Shown in pieces: positions 22,766 through 34,302 of a DNA stretch of 64,000 nucleotides (position 1 is the first letter of the stretch; the number at the start of each line of letters is the position of its first letter). The notes beneath the pieces were generated by a model that worked only from the letters and a program-made list of their open reading frames with translations, made no database searches and was not told the DNA's origin. Source of the stretch: Phytophthora quininea. Its lineage: Eukaryota; Oomycota; Peronosporomycetes; Peronosporales; Peronosporaceae. Made by a program: the position numbers and the translations under genes. Location of the stretch: assembly GCA_011947345.1 (NCBI GenBank), contig JAAVTG010000451.1:49786-113785 (forward strand). Reading direction: 5' to 3'.

Positions 22766-24620
22766 CTAGCCGAGCGCCGCCGCTACGCGTCGGTGGGTTA
22801 TGGTTGGATGCAGCTGTGTCTGCCGCCTCCGCTTCGCTCCGGCGGGATGATGTTGCTTTTCACACGATTTCGCAAGTAGTTAATTCTAAAACGTACAGGC
22901 TTTAAAAATGTTTTATAAAACACATGAAAATTGCCAAGTGCCATTTGTCCGACATAAAACTAGGTTCTAGTTCGTAATGGCAAGCTACTACACCTAGCCT
23001 AGCAATGGACCTCGACTCCTAATCAAAAATCTGCGTGTACACGATGTTTCTCGTGTGCACTCCTCCGTCCGGCTCTACGAACTCTGGATACTCAATCAAC
23101 GCCTTGAACTTGCTTCGGGAGGTCACGTGAGACAACGCAACATACAACTGGCCATGCGAAAAGCACGGGGAGCCAAGTACAGGCTCAAGTTTAACACCGT
23201 CTGACCTTGGGCCGTGTTAATCGTCATGGCGAATGCTGGTTGCACGGGGAACTGCTTTCGTCGTAGCCGGAAGGGGAAATCGGAGTTGTCGTCGTCGCTC
23301 ACGAACATAATTCTCGGGATGAGTACTTCTTGCCTGTTCGTTCTCCAGTCATAATTGTTGCTCGAATGACGTGGTCCTTCAAGCCGACGATTCGTTGACG
23401 CGTCCCGTTGCACAGTCCAAGATCCGGGTTCAGATTTCTCATCATCATGATGGGGATGCCCTTCTTGAGCAGTAGTCTGTGAGGTGGAATCCCGTTCATG
23501 TTCACCGAGTGGAGGAACTCCTGCTCGAAAAACGTTCCGTCATCATCCTCCACCGACAAATACTCCCGCGCTGTCTCCGGAAGTCGAGCTGCGACTGCCT
23601 CGTTAATTCTCCATACCGTCTTATTCGTAGTTGTCAAAATCGTCCGGCTGGCAAAATATTCATCCGTCATAACCTCCGGATTCGCAATGTCGGCATACAT
23701 TGCGTCAATGATGCGGGTCATACCCCTTGGTATTGCTCCTGGAGCTATTTCCTCGTCCTCGTCGTTTTCTACAGGAGGATTCGGGATCAGCATATCAGCA
23801 GGAATCTTGATGTAGTCATTGCCAAGATCAGCACGTTTTTCGTGCCGACCCTCACCAACGGCAAGCACAAAATCAGAGAAAGAGAGGATATCATCGTCGC
23901 TTTCTCCTGTCCCCTCGCTCCCAATGCGCATGTTCTTTAACCGAACCTGCAAAAGTGTCTCCACAGAGGCGATTCTTTATACACACGTTGATCGTTTCTG
24001 CAGGTGTGCCTCTCTTCACGACAGGAATGATCTGGCTGAGATCTCCTGAGAGGACAAAATCTTTCCGCCGAAAGGCTCCTGGGGTTGTCCCACAGCGTTC
24101 GGTCGACAGCCTCAAACGCGTGGCGATGGGTCATCGGAGCTTCATCCCAAATGACCAAGCCGGTCTGCCGGATAAGCTTGCGCTGGTGCGATTGTTGGAA
24201 AATCGAACACGTAAAATCCTTGTCCAGTTTCAGCGGAATTTTGAAAGTAGAATGCGCCGTACGCCCGCCCATGGGAAGTGGAGATGCAATTCCACTGGAC
24301 GCAACAGCAAGTGCAATCTTCCCATCCAGACGCACCCTGGCCAAAATGTATTGAAGTAGCGTAGACTTTCCCGTTCCACCAGGCTCATCAACAAAAGAAG
24401 CTTTTGTGAAACTTCCCGCGTGGGTGAACTCCCCCGTCGTTACGCGAAGCGCTGGTCGTTGAAACCTCATGCCCGATCCTGTAATTCAGAAACCGGATGC
24501 ATGCCTCCACAGGAGCAATATACCGAGCATCAACATAGCGCAGGATTTTGTTAGGTTGCTCGCGCGGGTGGGCAACGGACGACTATCACCTGGACCGACC
24601 ACGCTAGTCATCACGGTCTT
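22766..24620 (-). mobile_element. Helitron remnant (rolling-circle transposon), 3' end preserved
   Basis: Minus-strand element that ends in CTAG at 22,769-22,766, followed by T (plus-strand A at 22,765), as expected for a Helitron inserted between A and T. Directly before CTAG is a GC-rich hairpin (CCGACGC...GCGCTCGG, one bulged base), the usual Helitron 3' terminator. About 250 bp upstream of the terminus is the stop codon of the helicase reading. The 5' part (Rep/HUH nuclease) is absent or unrecognisable upstream of about 24.6 kb, so the element is 5'-truncated. Confidence 0.7.
23019..24558 (-). pseudogene. Helitron PIF1-like helicase, broken
   Basis: Superfamily-1 PIF1/RecD-type helicase domain of a Helitron transposase. 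Motifs in order on the minus strand: YVDARYIAPVEAC (24,536-24,500, the usual entry to the Helitron helicase), Walker A GGTGKST (about 24,370), Walker B VIWDEAPM (about 24,150), FVLSGDLSQIIPVV (about 24,040), KGIPIMMMRNLNPDLGLCNG (about 23,440), AMTINTAQGQT (about 23,215) and the C-terminal block HVTSRSKFKAL, ending with TAG at 23,019-23,021. At least four frame changes separate these blocks, so no single product is possible as assembled. Confidence 0.8.
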
Positions 24621-26891
24621 ATCCGAACTTTACGCTGTTGCCCGTTCTAGCACTGTGTATCAATGCATTTGTATTAATACACAATCCAACACAAATTCAA
24701 CCGACTTGGCCGAAATGAAAACGAATGTATTCGATGAGGCTATTAATAGCCAATGGCCTGTTCCTGGCGGTAGCGACGGCGACGCGCGGTCTGTCGCTGG
24801 CGGACTCGGCGGCGTCGACGACGGTGGCGAGCTTCGCGAGGTAGTGGCGGCGGCGGTGGGCCGATGGTGACCGCCACCAGGGCCATGGTCTCCTGCCGCC
24901 GGTCCAACTGTGGCAGCGGCTGCTCGGCGGCGGTGCTGTGCCAGAAGCTGCGCTGGCCGTCGCACGCCCGACACCGCCGCGATGCGCTCCTGGCGCGTGG
25001 TCTCTCGAAGGCATCCCGCTCGAGGAGCTCCTCGCATCAAACGCAGCGGAGGCACTGGTGACCAAGGCCGTCGAGGTCGAGCGGCGCACGCGTGACCTCG
25101 GCAGAGCAGCGAGCGCAGGTAACGTTCCCACGCTCTATCGCGTTTGGGTTTGGTTGTGTGTGGACTACGTGTGGGGACTACTGTTGACCTCTTCATTAAG
25201 TACGTTTGGTGTGTACCACCCTACTATTGGTGTGGTCCACGTCCGGGCCGCCTTCGCTCTGCTCGGCAGCGATTGGTCGAAATTCTTTTAGGCGAATGGG
25301 CGCCGCCGTCGCTGGCGCTCGGCAGCCAATGGCAGCGCCGGATCTTGTCCATCGAAACTCGGCGACGGACCGACCGACAAACGGACAGACAGCAAGTCTC
25401 TAGTAGTAGTCTTAAGATGAGCACTGGTATGTTTGATATAAAATGCTATATATAGTAAATCACCTCTTACTAAGAATATGTGCAGATTGAGCGCTTCATC
25501 CAACACAATTACAGAAAGGATTTTTGATTCGGTTGATCACCCAACTTGATGATACAAAAACGAGTCTCCGGACATTTCAGTTGAAGGTTCCCGTCTCCAT
25601 GTATGAACTAAAAAGACCTCACAATGTGTATCAACCCGGCAAACGTTTGCCAAATGCATTGGTCTAGCTGAATGGTGGTCATGGGCACGTTTGAACCGAA
25701 TACACGTATTGGCACTTGTTTGGTACGGCAGCAGGCCATTCGGTCCAAAACTCTGATTGACGGGCGACCAGCAATGGCGCGTCGAGCAGAGTTCTGAAAT
25801 ACACAAGCCTTGCATACGGCGCTACATAACTCGTCACGCTCCTGTCAGTAATTCCAAGCGTACGTATCGATCGTATCGATCCATGGTGGGAGCTGCTCTG
25901 ATCGGCCGTGCAGTCTTTTCAAGTAACCCCAACGGTGACCTTGCAATCATGCGTCCGGGGAAAACGACTGCCGAGGAATATGCAGAAGAGCGCTTCATCG
26001 GATCAGCAACGTGATCGATCTAACGGCGAGGAAACTCTGTCATCACGGTCGACGAGCAGAAATAGAGTCATATAGACGGAACCATCGCAAGAAATTATTG
26101 TTTTGCGCGGTACTAGCAATGATGCTGCAGTTAGTAGTACTGCATCGACCTCGACACGGCTTGTCACGGACCCTCCCGATCCTTAATCAAACTGCAGCTA
26201 CATACCTTCAAAGCTCGAGAGCAACTCGCCACCATCTCTATGAGGATAGCTCAAGTGATGACAGCTCTGGTTGTGGTGCCACAGAAGCCGCGGTAATAGA
26301 GAGAAGTGACGACCAAAGCAATCCGGCGACGATACGGTGAGGAATCGAGTGAGATTAACGACCAAGCTACAGCGCCCGTAGCATACTCCATTGACGGTGT
26401 TTTGCTGCGGCCCGCCGGTGTCAAAGAGATCAAACATATTTTAAAACAATCTATCGGATCCTGGTGCCAGACTTTGGTTAATGGACTGGTGCGGGTGTGG
26501 GCAGTTTTTCGCTCCAGATAGTTGCCTAAATGTGTTGGTCAGTATATTTCGAGCTCGTAAAAACTTGTTTTAATGGCAAGTTTCATGATAATTGCTTGCA
26601 GACTATCAGTGGACCCTACTTTGGCATTGGTGAGGTGGCGTACTTGGTTTTCATAAACAAGTTTACCTGTGAAGGCTTTGTCGTAGCTGAGTATGCTGGT
26701 CTGTTGCCAAGTCACGACTACACTGTGGGCGAAACCATCAGTGTCTACACTATCATAGTCTTTGGGAAGGTAAACATTCGGGCTCAGTATCTGCAGACGA
26801 AACAATGGATATTACCTCGGCGGCCACCAAGTAACAACTGAAGTTTGCAGATGAGGCTTGATATTTGAAACGTCAAAGATAAGTAGTGTTT
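24621..26891. other. Gene-poor region with unresolved coding-like fragments
   Basis: GC-rich stretches at 24,700-25,120 have open frames on both strands. The minus-strand piece ending at 24,697 (LAKLATVVDAAESAS) and the plus-strand piece near 25,000-25,115 (GIPLEELLASNAAEAL) each look protein-like, but neither joins into a gene. From 25,500 to 26,890 only short frames occur (for example plus 25,757-26,014 and minus 26,539-26,805). They are probably worn transposon debris; no family was assigned. Confidence 0.35.
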
Positions 26892-27206
26892 TCAAGCTGT
26901 ATGGGACCGCTGTGTGAGCGTTTGAAAGAGTGTTGCATCTTCCGATGACTCGCTCCTCGAGAAACAAATTAGTTTATCACCCGTTACAGTAGTCCGCGTC
27001 AGGTTGTTGAACGCTGATCCTTTAGACGAACAATAATCAAGGAATTCCTGCTGCCGACTCGAGTAACAACGCTGGGTGATCTTGGGGCGGCGTTTTGTGG
27101 CCTTCATGTATGTCCTATCAACATATTTCTGCAGCTCCGCATTCACTCGGGCTTCCTCGGAGATCGCACTCTTCTTTGGACAGAATCTTCTCGCCCTCTC
27201 GCCCAC
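26892..27206 (-). pseudogene. Fragment resembling a Crypton-type tyrosine recombinase N-terminus
   Basis: Open frame of 104 residues with QKYVDRTYMKATKRRPKITQ and YSSRQQEFLDYC. This resembles the DNA-binding (core-binding) N-terminal region of oomycete Crypton/tyrosine-recombinase proteins, where a tail of the form 'TxxxYxxxQxEFxxWC' precedes the catalytic domain. No catalytic domain follows, so it is a fragment. The assignment is by resemblance only. Confidence 0.4.
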
Positions 27207-28585
27207 ACCCCATCAATTTCGCCTAATAGCTCTCAAGAAGACGCAAGTTCAAATAAATTGGATATTTGGCCAATGGTAGGGGTGATAAACAAAAGGCAGA
27301 TGCTGGAGGCCAGGATTTTAATCATGGATTTTATCATGATTTCACACAGGATTAATCCTGTTCAGCAAAGTCTAACTTACACCATTAACCATAAAGGGAA
27401 GATTGGGAAAGTTTTGTTGAGGACAAGAAGATATACATTTTCAGATTATAATCACACCCAGTATTAAAACCCCAAATAGTTGTGTAGTACACCAGGATCG
27501 AAGAATAACCTGTCGTCCTGGGGGTCTCATTGGTCGTACTGAACGAGTCTTGTGACCTTGGGGGTTCTTCGTTGCTCTCTTCGCTTTCTCCTGTGACGTC
27601 ACCTGCGCTCGTGAGCCTTCGGTTACTGACACCATGGGACAGCAGAGTATTGTTTGTAGCAAACCATAACGGTGAACCTATCTCCGGACCGGTTAATCTG
27701 CGCACTCTCAACAAGAGATCTTATTCGAACAGGAAGATCCGTCGATGAAATGTTGAAGATCTTTTCATTCCAACCCAACTGTGGTTGTATGAGTGTGTGA
27801 GTACTCAATGTCTGTCAATAAGCATTACCTTGCCTTTGTACTGGATGCAAATATCATCCACGTTCATAGTTACCACCAAAGCGTAAGGGGTTCATCGTCA
27901 CACGCCATACTATTAGATACTATCAGTTCGCATTGCCTTCATCGGAGCTAGTAACGAATATGAGAATGTTACCTACTTACTGAGCAACTTGGGTGGGCGA
28001 GACATCCGCATCTTCAGGTCTTCGTCTGCTTTTGCGGTGGGGTCATCTTCTTCTCTTTAGAATTAGCCCACACCAGAACACACTGACAAATGCGACAACA
28101 GCTCCTTACTTAGTATTACAGTAACCATCGATAGATAGTGGTTGTTTAATTGACTGCAGAGACCAAATCTGCATTCGAACTAACAAATCACTGATGAATG
28201 TGCTCCAATCAAAGCAGGGCAGATCACCACAACACGGTTGATTGGCGTCCTCCATCAAAACATGAAGCTAATTAGACAAATATCATCATCTTCTTGAAAC
28301 GACTGGTCTACCCACGAGATATCCACCATTCAGCAGTGTCACTATTGTTGCCTGTATAGTAGCGTACTTAGTCGTCGTTGACCACTTCGGAGGGGACCCC
28401 AAAAGAAGTCAGAAAGATACCGATTATGAATCTTTTAAGGGATAGACCGTTCTGCCCTGGTGCTACCATTACTCGGTTTAGTGTGAAAGCAAGTCAAAAA
28501 ATATCTTGTGATGAATAGCAGGGAGCGAAGACGCTTACTATGCGTCGCCTAGCAACCGAGTAAGTTAGGCCAGCTCACAACACTA
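27207..28585. other. Gene-poor AT-richer stretch
   Basis: No supported gene. A minus-strand frame at 27,385-27,714 has no recognisable domain. The stretch is likely transposon debris flanking the mariner insertion at 28,586. Confidence 0.35.
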
Positions 28586-28609
28586 CACCTTTGCCCGACC
28601 AACATGGTG
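28586..28609 (+). repeat. Left terminal inverted repeat of the mariner element
   Basis: 24 bp, inverted copy of 30,242-30,265 with a single A/G difference; preceded by TA. Confidence 0.9.
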
Positions 28610-28735
28610 TCACTCCAGAGCAACACAGAATTTAAAAAAGTAAGCGAATATTTCGATTAGCAAAAATCACATTCCGAACAAAGTGCAAAGTGGCGAAAGC
28701 GCAGAGCAAAGTGGAGCCCTCGAGGGAACTCAAGT

Positions 28736-29933
28736 TCAAGTGCCGTACTCCATATCTTCCATGCGCTCGGCGGCAGCAACAGCATGCTGGCAATGCAGTG
28801 CCATCCTGTTCACGAGGCGCACGTCCATGCAGCCGATGCAGCGCTTAGCTGCACGCTCCGGTATCGCCATCCGCGCCGCCGCGATCGTCCCGCGTGGACG
28901 CGCCATGACCAGCTCCTCCCGAGATAAGCCAGGATCAGCCTTGATCTGGGCTTTAAAAATGCTGAAGCACCCTGTATCAATGCACCGTTATTGTTACTTT
29001 CATACCGCAATTGAAAGCAGTGTAGGAATTGCTTACCTTCAATAGGGTTACACATAGGAGAGTAGGGAGCTAGCCGAAGCAGGACGAGGTCATCTCGCTC
29101 AGTGATGAGGTCTTCGGTCTGATTGTGTGCGGGGGCGTTGTCGAGAGCTACGACAACCTTTTTCCCCTCGAGATGCTCGTGAAAGATAGCCAACGACTTG
29201 ACTTTGTCGTAGATTTCATCAACAAATGCAGCGTTCACATTCATCCGAATGCTCCTGCTCTGCAGGCGGTAGTGCGCGAGCCCCATCTCCGTGGACACAG
29301 CGCACTGCACCTGAAGGTTCGCGCCCTTGGACGGTGGCAACACAACAGTGGCTCGCTCGCCCCTTTTGGCACGTCCTTGGCTACGCTTACAGTACACGTT
29401 GAAATTAGTTTCGTCGTAGTGCACGATGAAATCTCCGGCTTCCATGTGCTGCCGAAGCTTCTTGGCAAACACCATGCGCTTAGCCTTGTTGACGTCGCTA
29501 TTACACGTCATTGGCTCCACGCGGACCTATCGCACAAATTATGGTGGTTAGCAGCAGTCTGATAGCACAGTTACATGAGTTAACTTACCTGCTTAGTGAT
29601 ATAGAGCTTACCTACCAGCTTATTGCTAATCGTAGACGTGCTTAACTCCACGCCAAAGTCGAATCGCACCATGTCTTTCATAGCATTGAGAGTGTAGGTA
29701 CAGTTTTCATCGAGGTACTGCTCCAGAGCAGCCTCGATCTCGGGAGTGCACTTGATGCAGGAGCTCCGAGCTCCACCGTGTGGACGCAGCTCTACGCGTC
29801 CAGCCTCCACAATTCGACGGGTCGTCGTCGGAGGGATATCGTTGTGGGCAGCCACAAGCATCCAGTCCTCTCCGTCACAGTAGGCGGCTAGAAGACGAGC
29901 GCGGGCAGCCTCTGGGTGCGGCGTCCTTGGCAT
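28736..29933 (-). CDS. Tc1/mariner (DDE) transposase with two introns, apparently intact
   Basis: Exon 1 29,933-29,589 (ATG at 29,931-29,933, MPRTPHPEAARARLLAAY), intron 29,588-29,527, exon 2 29,526-29,037, intron 29,036-28,972, exon 3 28,971-28,736. Both introns are GT-AG (62 and 65 bp) and the coding length is 1,071 nt, giving 356 residues with no stop. The N-terminal part is a helix-turn-helix DNA-binding region; the catalytic triad is seen as HYDETNF, VALDNAPAHN and APYSPMCNPIEG, the last Glu codon lying at the second splice junction. Exon 3 begins CFSIFKAQIK, the usual continuation after PIEG. Unlike most coding sequence nearby it has no frameshift. Confidence 0.85.
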
Positions 29934-30241
29934 CTTGGTGGAGGAGTCGCGAAGTGTGGTCGGGTGCTTGGAAGGCAGACAAATGAAGAATGAAGTGAAG
30001 CAGGCATGCTGCAGACGGCTGCCAAGAGGTTTTCGCGCGCGCCAAGGCTTCCGTTTTACGCAATCAGGCCTGGTTCGCACGCATGCAGACTCTCCGCCCA
30101 CCTTGCACTATGATTAAGCCACTTTGGCCTTCGGAGGTATCGTTTCGTCAACAGATTTCCGATGTGGCGAATATTCTAACGTGAAAGTTGAAAATCGTAT
30201 TCTAAATAGTCTAGTTACTTCACCACATTGAAGTGGATTAG

Positions 30242-30265
30242 CACCACGTTGGTCGGGCAAAGGTG
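30242..30265 (-). repeat. Right terminal inverted repeat of the mariner element
   Basis: 24 bp, inverted copy of 28,586-28,609 with one difference; followed by TA. Confidence 0.9.
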
Positions 30266-30267
30266 TA

Positions 30268-33200
30268 GAGACCCCAATATACCTTTATTTGCACGAGACT
30301 TTGCCGTCTATCTCGTGCCACTCGTTCCAGCAGAAGAATTTACCTCGGTTACGCAGGCTTCGGGATCAGGAGGAAACGATCGTCACTTGGGGTTCATGTC
30401 TCGAGCCTCTACCAGCAGCTTGTCTGTGGAATACCCCCAAAACTTCTTGGTGGGGCGGCCGACAATTATCTTCATGCTGGTGTTATCCTTTTCCACATAG
30501 CAAATTCATCTTCTTTTATTGGCAGATAAATTCGCACTTATCGTTCATGCGACATCCACCTCCTTCAATTGGCTAATAGATTCCGCACTTAGCTGAGGTG
30601 GACGACATAGGCAACATCACGGCAAATTTGTCATGAAAGTCGAGTGATGGTCGAGTATCAAATTTCAGTAAACAGACTAGGGCTAAAACGACACCTCCTC
30701 TCATTTATGATCAAACTGATTTTTCCTGGTTATATTATTACCTTGCAAAATGGGACCTTCGCTGGGATTGACTACTCCTTAGGTCTGAAAGCAAATTTCA
30801 GAGAATGAAAATATTGTGGCAGGAATAGTTGTTTACTGTCCACAGTTTAAAAACTACCAACACTCGACTTCAAACAGTTCTACGTGCTTAACCCCTTGAT
30901 TGCGGTGGGTTAGAGTTAATCGCTGCTCCCGTTCCTCAATGCAGTACGCCTTGTCGATACAGCTAAGCAAAGTGCGCAAGACTTTCTCAGTGTATTTTGA
31001 TCTGCTCCATTTGTCCGAATCAATGCGAAGAGGTCGTGGGCAGTTCGAAGTTTCTTCACGGATCCATGCATGATCCTAAAGGATTCGCTGCGGCGATCAC
31101 TCCCTACGCAGATGACTTTGTTCGGCTCATAGACGCGTCGAATACGTTACGGCAGCAACGTTTATTGTAGTCAAACAAGTCATCCAAACGAAGAATCCTT
31201 CGCTAGAACCTGAGTTCTACATTATTTCTAAGTAAAATCCATTCAAAGATAAAGCGGCGAAAATAATCTTGTCGTGTATCCAAAAACTCCACTACTACCA
31301 CGCTTACAATTCCAAGGCTTCTATCAGCCTGACGAAGGGGTCGCAGAGTGGAAGAAGTTAGCAGGAAAAGCTTGCTGAGAACGAATAGACGAGACCACCA
31401 AATAAGTGCAGCCGAGCAGAACACGATATCCAGCCCCAAGGTAAAATAATTGCTACCTCTCGAGTGTTATCTCACTAAAATGCTTTAATAAAGACGTCTC
31501 TAGTGTCTTGACATTAGCAGCGATTCATGCCTTGTCTCGAACAGCTCGCCTACAACGCAATCAAATTAAATTGTGACTCATGTCCTCCCCCATGCTTTAA
31601 CGCCACATCATGAGCATTCGCAAACACATCGAGCAGCGTAAGTGGTGAGCAGTAGCGAGCTGATGACCCCCATGATCGGAAGTTATATGTTCGTAATTCT
31701 TTACTTCGCTTCATAATGTCCGTATGTAAGGTAGAAGCCCGCCCGGCAAGGCACTAGCAGTGTGTAGTGAACGTATAGGTGATGTGAGACAGCCATATTT
31801 TTAATTGAAAATAATGTGAAAATATTTCAGGATGCTGCAATGCATCATGCACTCTTAATATTATATTCTATGTAATATCTGAGGTTACATTAACGATTAC
31901 GATGCCACGCACTTCGTAGCATAATAATAGCGATAATGGGCTACCTATGTCTTGACTCAACGAATGTTCCAACCAGCGAAAAAGATCCCTGCCCTGAAAT
32001 TACCTAAACGAATTAGTGGGTGGATTCATACTTGCCATACAAGCACCTGGATACCTATGTTAATGCTCTCTGAAGAAGAGGATAGTTAACCTTCATGTCG
32101 CATAGATGGTAAAATAATGCCTGAGATAGGCATAGGGGTGGTCAATCTGTCGAGTCACTACGACGAAGAACTTTGCAGGTAGGAAGACGGAGAAGAAAGC
32201 CGAAAGTATTGGCGATTAGAATGCATAAAAAGTGCGTGGTTTATTGATAGGTGTAATGGAAAGAGCTTGGAGCTCGCAGTAGAGTTGCGGAGACGCGTGA
32301 CAGTCCTCGTCGCCGACAATCGTTTTTACCTGTTTGTACCTACGGCATTTTACGTAACAATCATATTTTGTTTTATCAATTATGGATTAGTATAGTGTGA
32401 CTGATATTTGGCAGCCTCCGTCCAATTACGCCAATTGATATTATGGTAATAAAATAAATTGAGGTTTTTATCTGAGATATTGTAACTGCCTCGTGGCGGT
32501 TGTGCGTGTCATTCGAGAATTTGCTGGGTTTTGCTCTGTTCTGATGAGAGTTGATCATCCAGGTCTGTGTTGGATTTCGAATGCTGTGCAAGACTCCTAC
32601 TCAATTGAGCGCCCTGACGGGAAACGGACGTTGCATCAACTGAAACCGATGCAGACTTGCAGCGGTGATCGAGCGATCATATGCCAGAATCAGAGTAAAA
32701 CCAGCGAGAAATTCTCTCTCAGTGGTCTCTATGCTGTCAATAACCGCTTGCAAATCTACGACTTCTTGACCATGAATGTCATGATCTACATTTTTACTGC
32801 TTGAGGGGAGACTCGAAAATGCCGTTACAACCACAGTGATTGACACGCCGGTGGTTACAGCATAAACGCCTGCGGTTGGTGCTTCACTTCATGGACCACG
32901 ACCTCATCAATTTTGTGTAAGCGGGGTCGTGAGATGAGTGAGCCCAAGAGAATCAACCTCATCAGGGCTCTGGGGCTGGACTGGAAACGACTTTTTATCG
33001 CCAGGCTTCGTCCAGGCCAAACTACGGGCTACTATCATGCCATCAGTCGTGTGTGAATGGATCGACGGTGCGTATTGGCTAGAGCCCGATCCAACGTTCC
33101 TCCTCCTCAGTCATTGGATATTTCATCAGGATTTGCGCCCAGTCGACGTCGGACGATCGCAGCGTCCCATAGCCGCGACAGATTCAGCATCCTTCAAGCT

Positions 33201-33603
33201 GATGCACGTAGCAGCACGGAAGATCCTCTCCCAAGACAGCGCACAGAATCGGTCGGTCAGCGCTCCCAGCGCGTGGCGCTACTGGATCTCCTCGCGTGCT
33301 TCAATGGTCACCACGAAGCGCGTCCCGGTCTCGACGTTCCAGCGCTGAACGAAGACCGTCCAGGCAGCATCCAGCGACCGCTGTGTCACCGCGACTGGCT
33401 TCCCTCGAGTCGAGCCCCACTGGCGGAACCATTCTCGCATCTCGCCGGGGCTTAACCTGTCCTGAAAGCCGCTGCAGTCATGCAGTGGCCATTCACGTAG
33501 AGTTTGGGCGCATGTCTCACGGGTGTTGCAGGTGTTCATCGCAGCGGGCAGCAGTTTGCATAATGAGAAGTATGGTGAGCTTCGATCCCAAGGAGGGGAA
33601 TGG
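30268..33603. other. Gene-poor region
   Basis: About 3.3 kb without a supported gene. Short frames on both strands (for example plus 30,228-30,500 and 32,493-32,804, minus 33,279-33,539) have no recognisable domain. A purine-rich tract (AAGGAGGGGAA) at about 33,590-33,600 directly precedes the LTR-like copy at 33,604 and looks like a polypurine tract, so the tail of 33.0-33.6 kb may be the 3' end of a lost plus-strand Gypsy element. Confidence 0.35.
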
Positions 33604-33744
33604 TGTGACGGGCACTCGTCGCACCGTCGCCGTAGTGCACGGCGACCACTAGAATAGGCTTTAGTTTTGTTGGTTCACGACGCCCCAAGACGGCCATCGC
33701 TCATCTCAATTCTGTCAGAGTTAAATCTACACAACAAGCACCAC
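33604..33744 (+). repeat. Truncated Gypsy LTR copy, plus orientation
   Basis: Starts TGTGACGGGCACTCGTC after a polypurine-like tract and shares about 140 bp (including ATAGAATAGGCTTTAGTTT-like and ACACAACAAGCACCAC strings) with the LTR at 39,300-39,598, but in the opposite orientation. It therefore cannot be the 3' LTR of the minus-strand Gypsy between them and belongs to another insertion. Confidence 0.65.
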
Positions 33745-34302
33745 CCCGTTACACAAAACCCCAAAGTAGTATATGGGATCGGATGAGGTTATTCGAGGCC
33801 TATTGCCGAAAACAAACAAAAAACGCTTACTTCCGATCCAGTCACACCAAACCGTAGCGAGACACAATTCGTATATACTCTTGTTTCAATTAATGATAAA
33901 ATATCTCATCCATGTTGTTGCACTAAAAAAACTATGCAAATCCCAGAAGATATTGAATGCACCCAAAACGAATTTCATTGCACACGCAGATGCTTGGAAA
34001 TCTCGCGCAACCGGCCAGCGCAATAAGCCAAGCACGCCAAAGACCAATTTACGGCTACGCTTCGAGAGATGAAAAAAGAGACAAGAACCAGAGTGGAAAA
34101 TTTATCTCAGGAACTGCGATACAAGTGTTATAGTAGCAATTTTCTCTAAATATTTAACAAGTATATTTGATAAAGACGCAATTCCACTAGGTGGCCATCC
34201 GCGTGATGGATTCCCGCCACACCAATCTATTGATGACATTGCCAACTTCGGCAAGCAGGCTTTCTTGTCCACCAGGACAGTATCCCCGAGCTTTGTATAA
34301 GG

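Larger units (their letters stand above)
28586..30265 (-). mobile_element. Complete Tc1/mariner-type DNA transposon
   Basis: A 1,680-bp element bounded by 24-bp terminal inverted repeats at 28,586-28,609 and 30,242-30,265 that differ at one position (left begins CACCTTTGCCCGACC; right ends GGTCGGGCAAAGGTG). Each end is flanked by the dinucleotide TA (28,584-28,585 and 30,266-30,267), the expected Tc1/mariner target duplication. It holds a single three-exon transposase gene on the minus strand. All parts needed for an autonomous element appear to be present. Confidence 0.9.
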
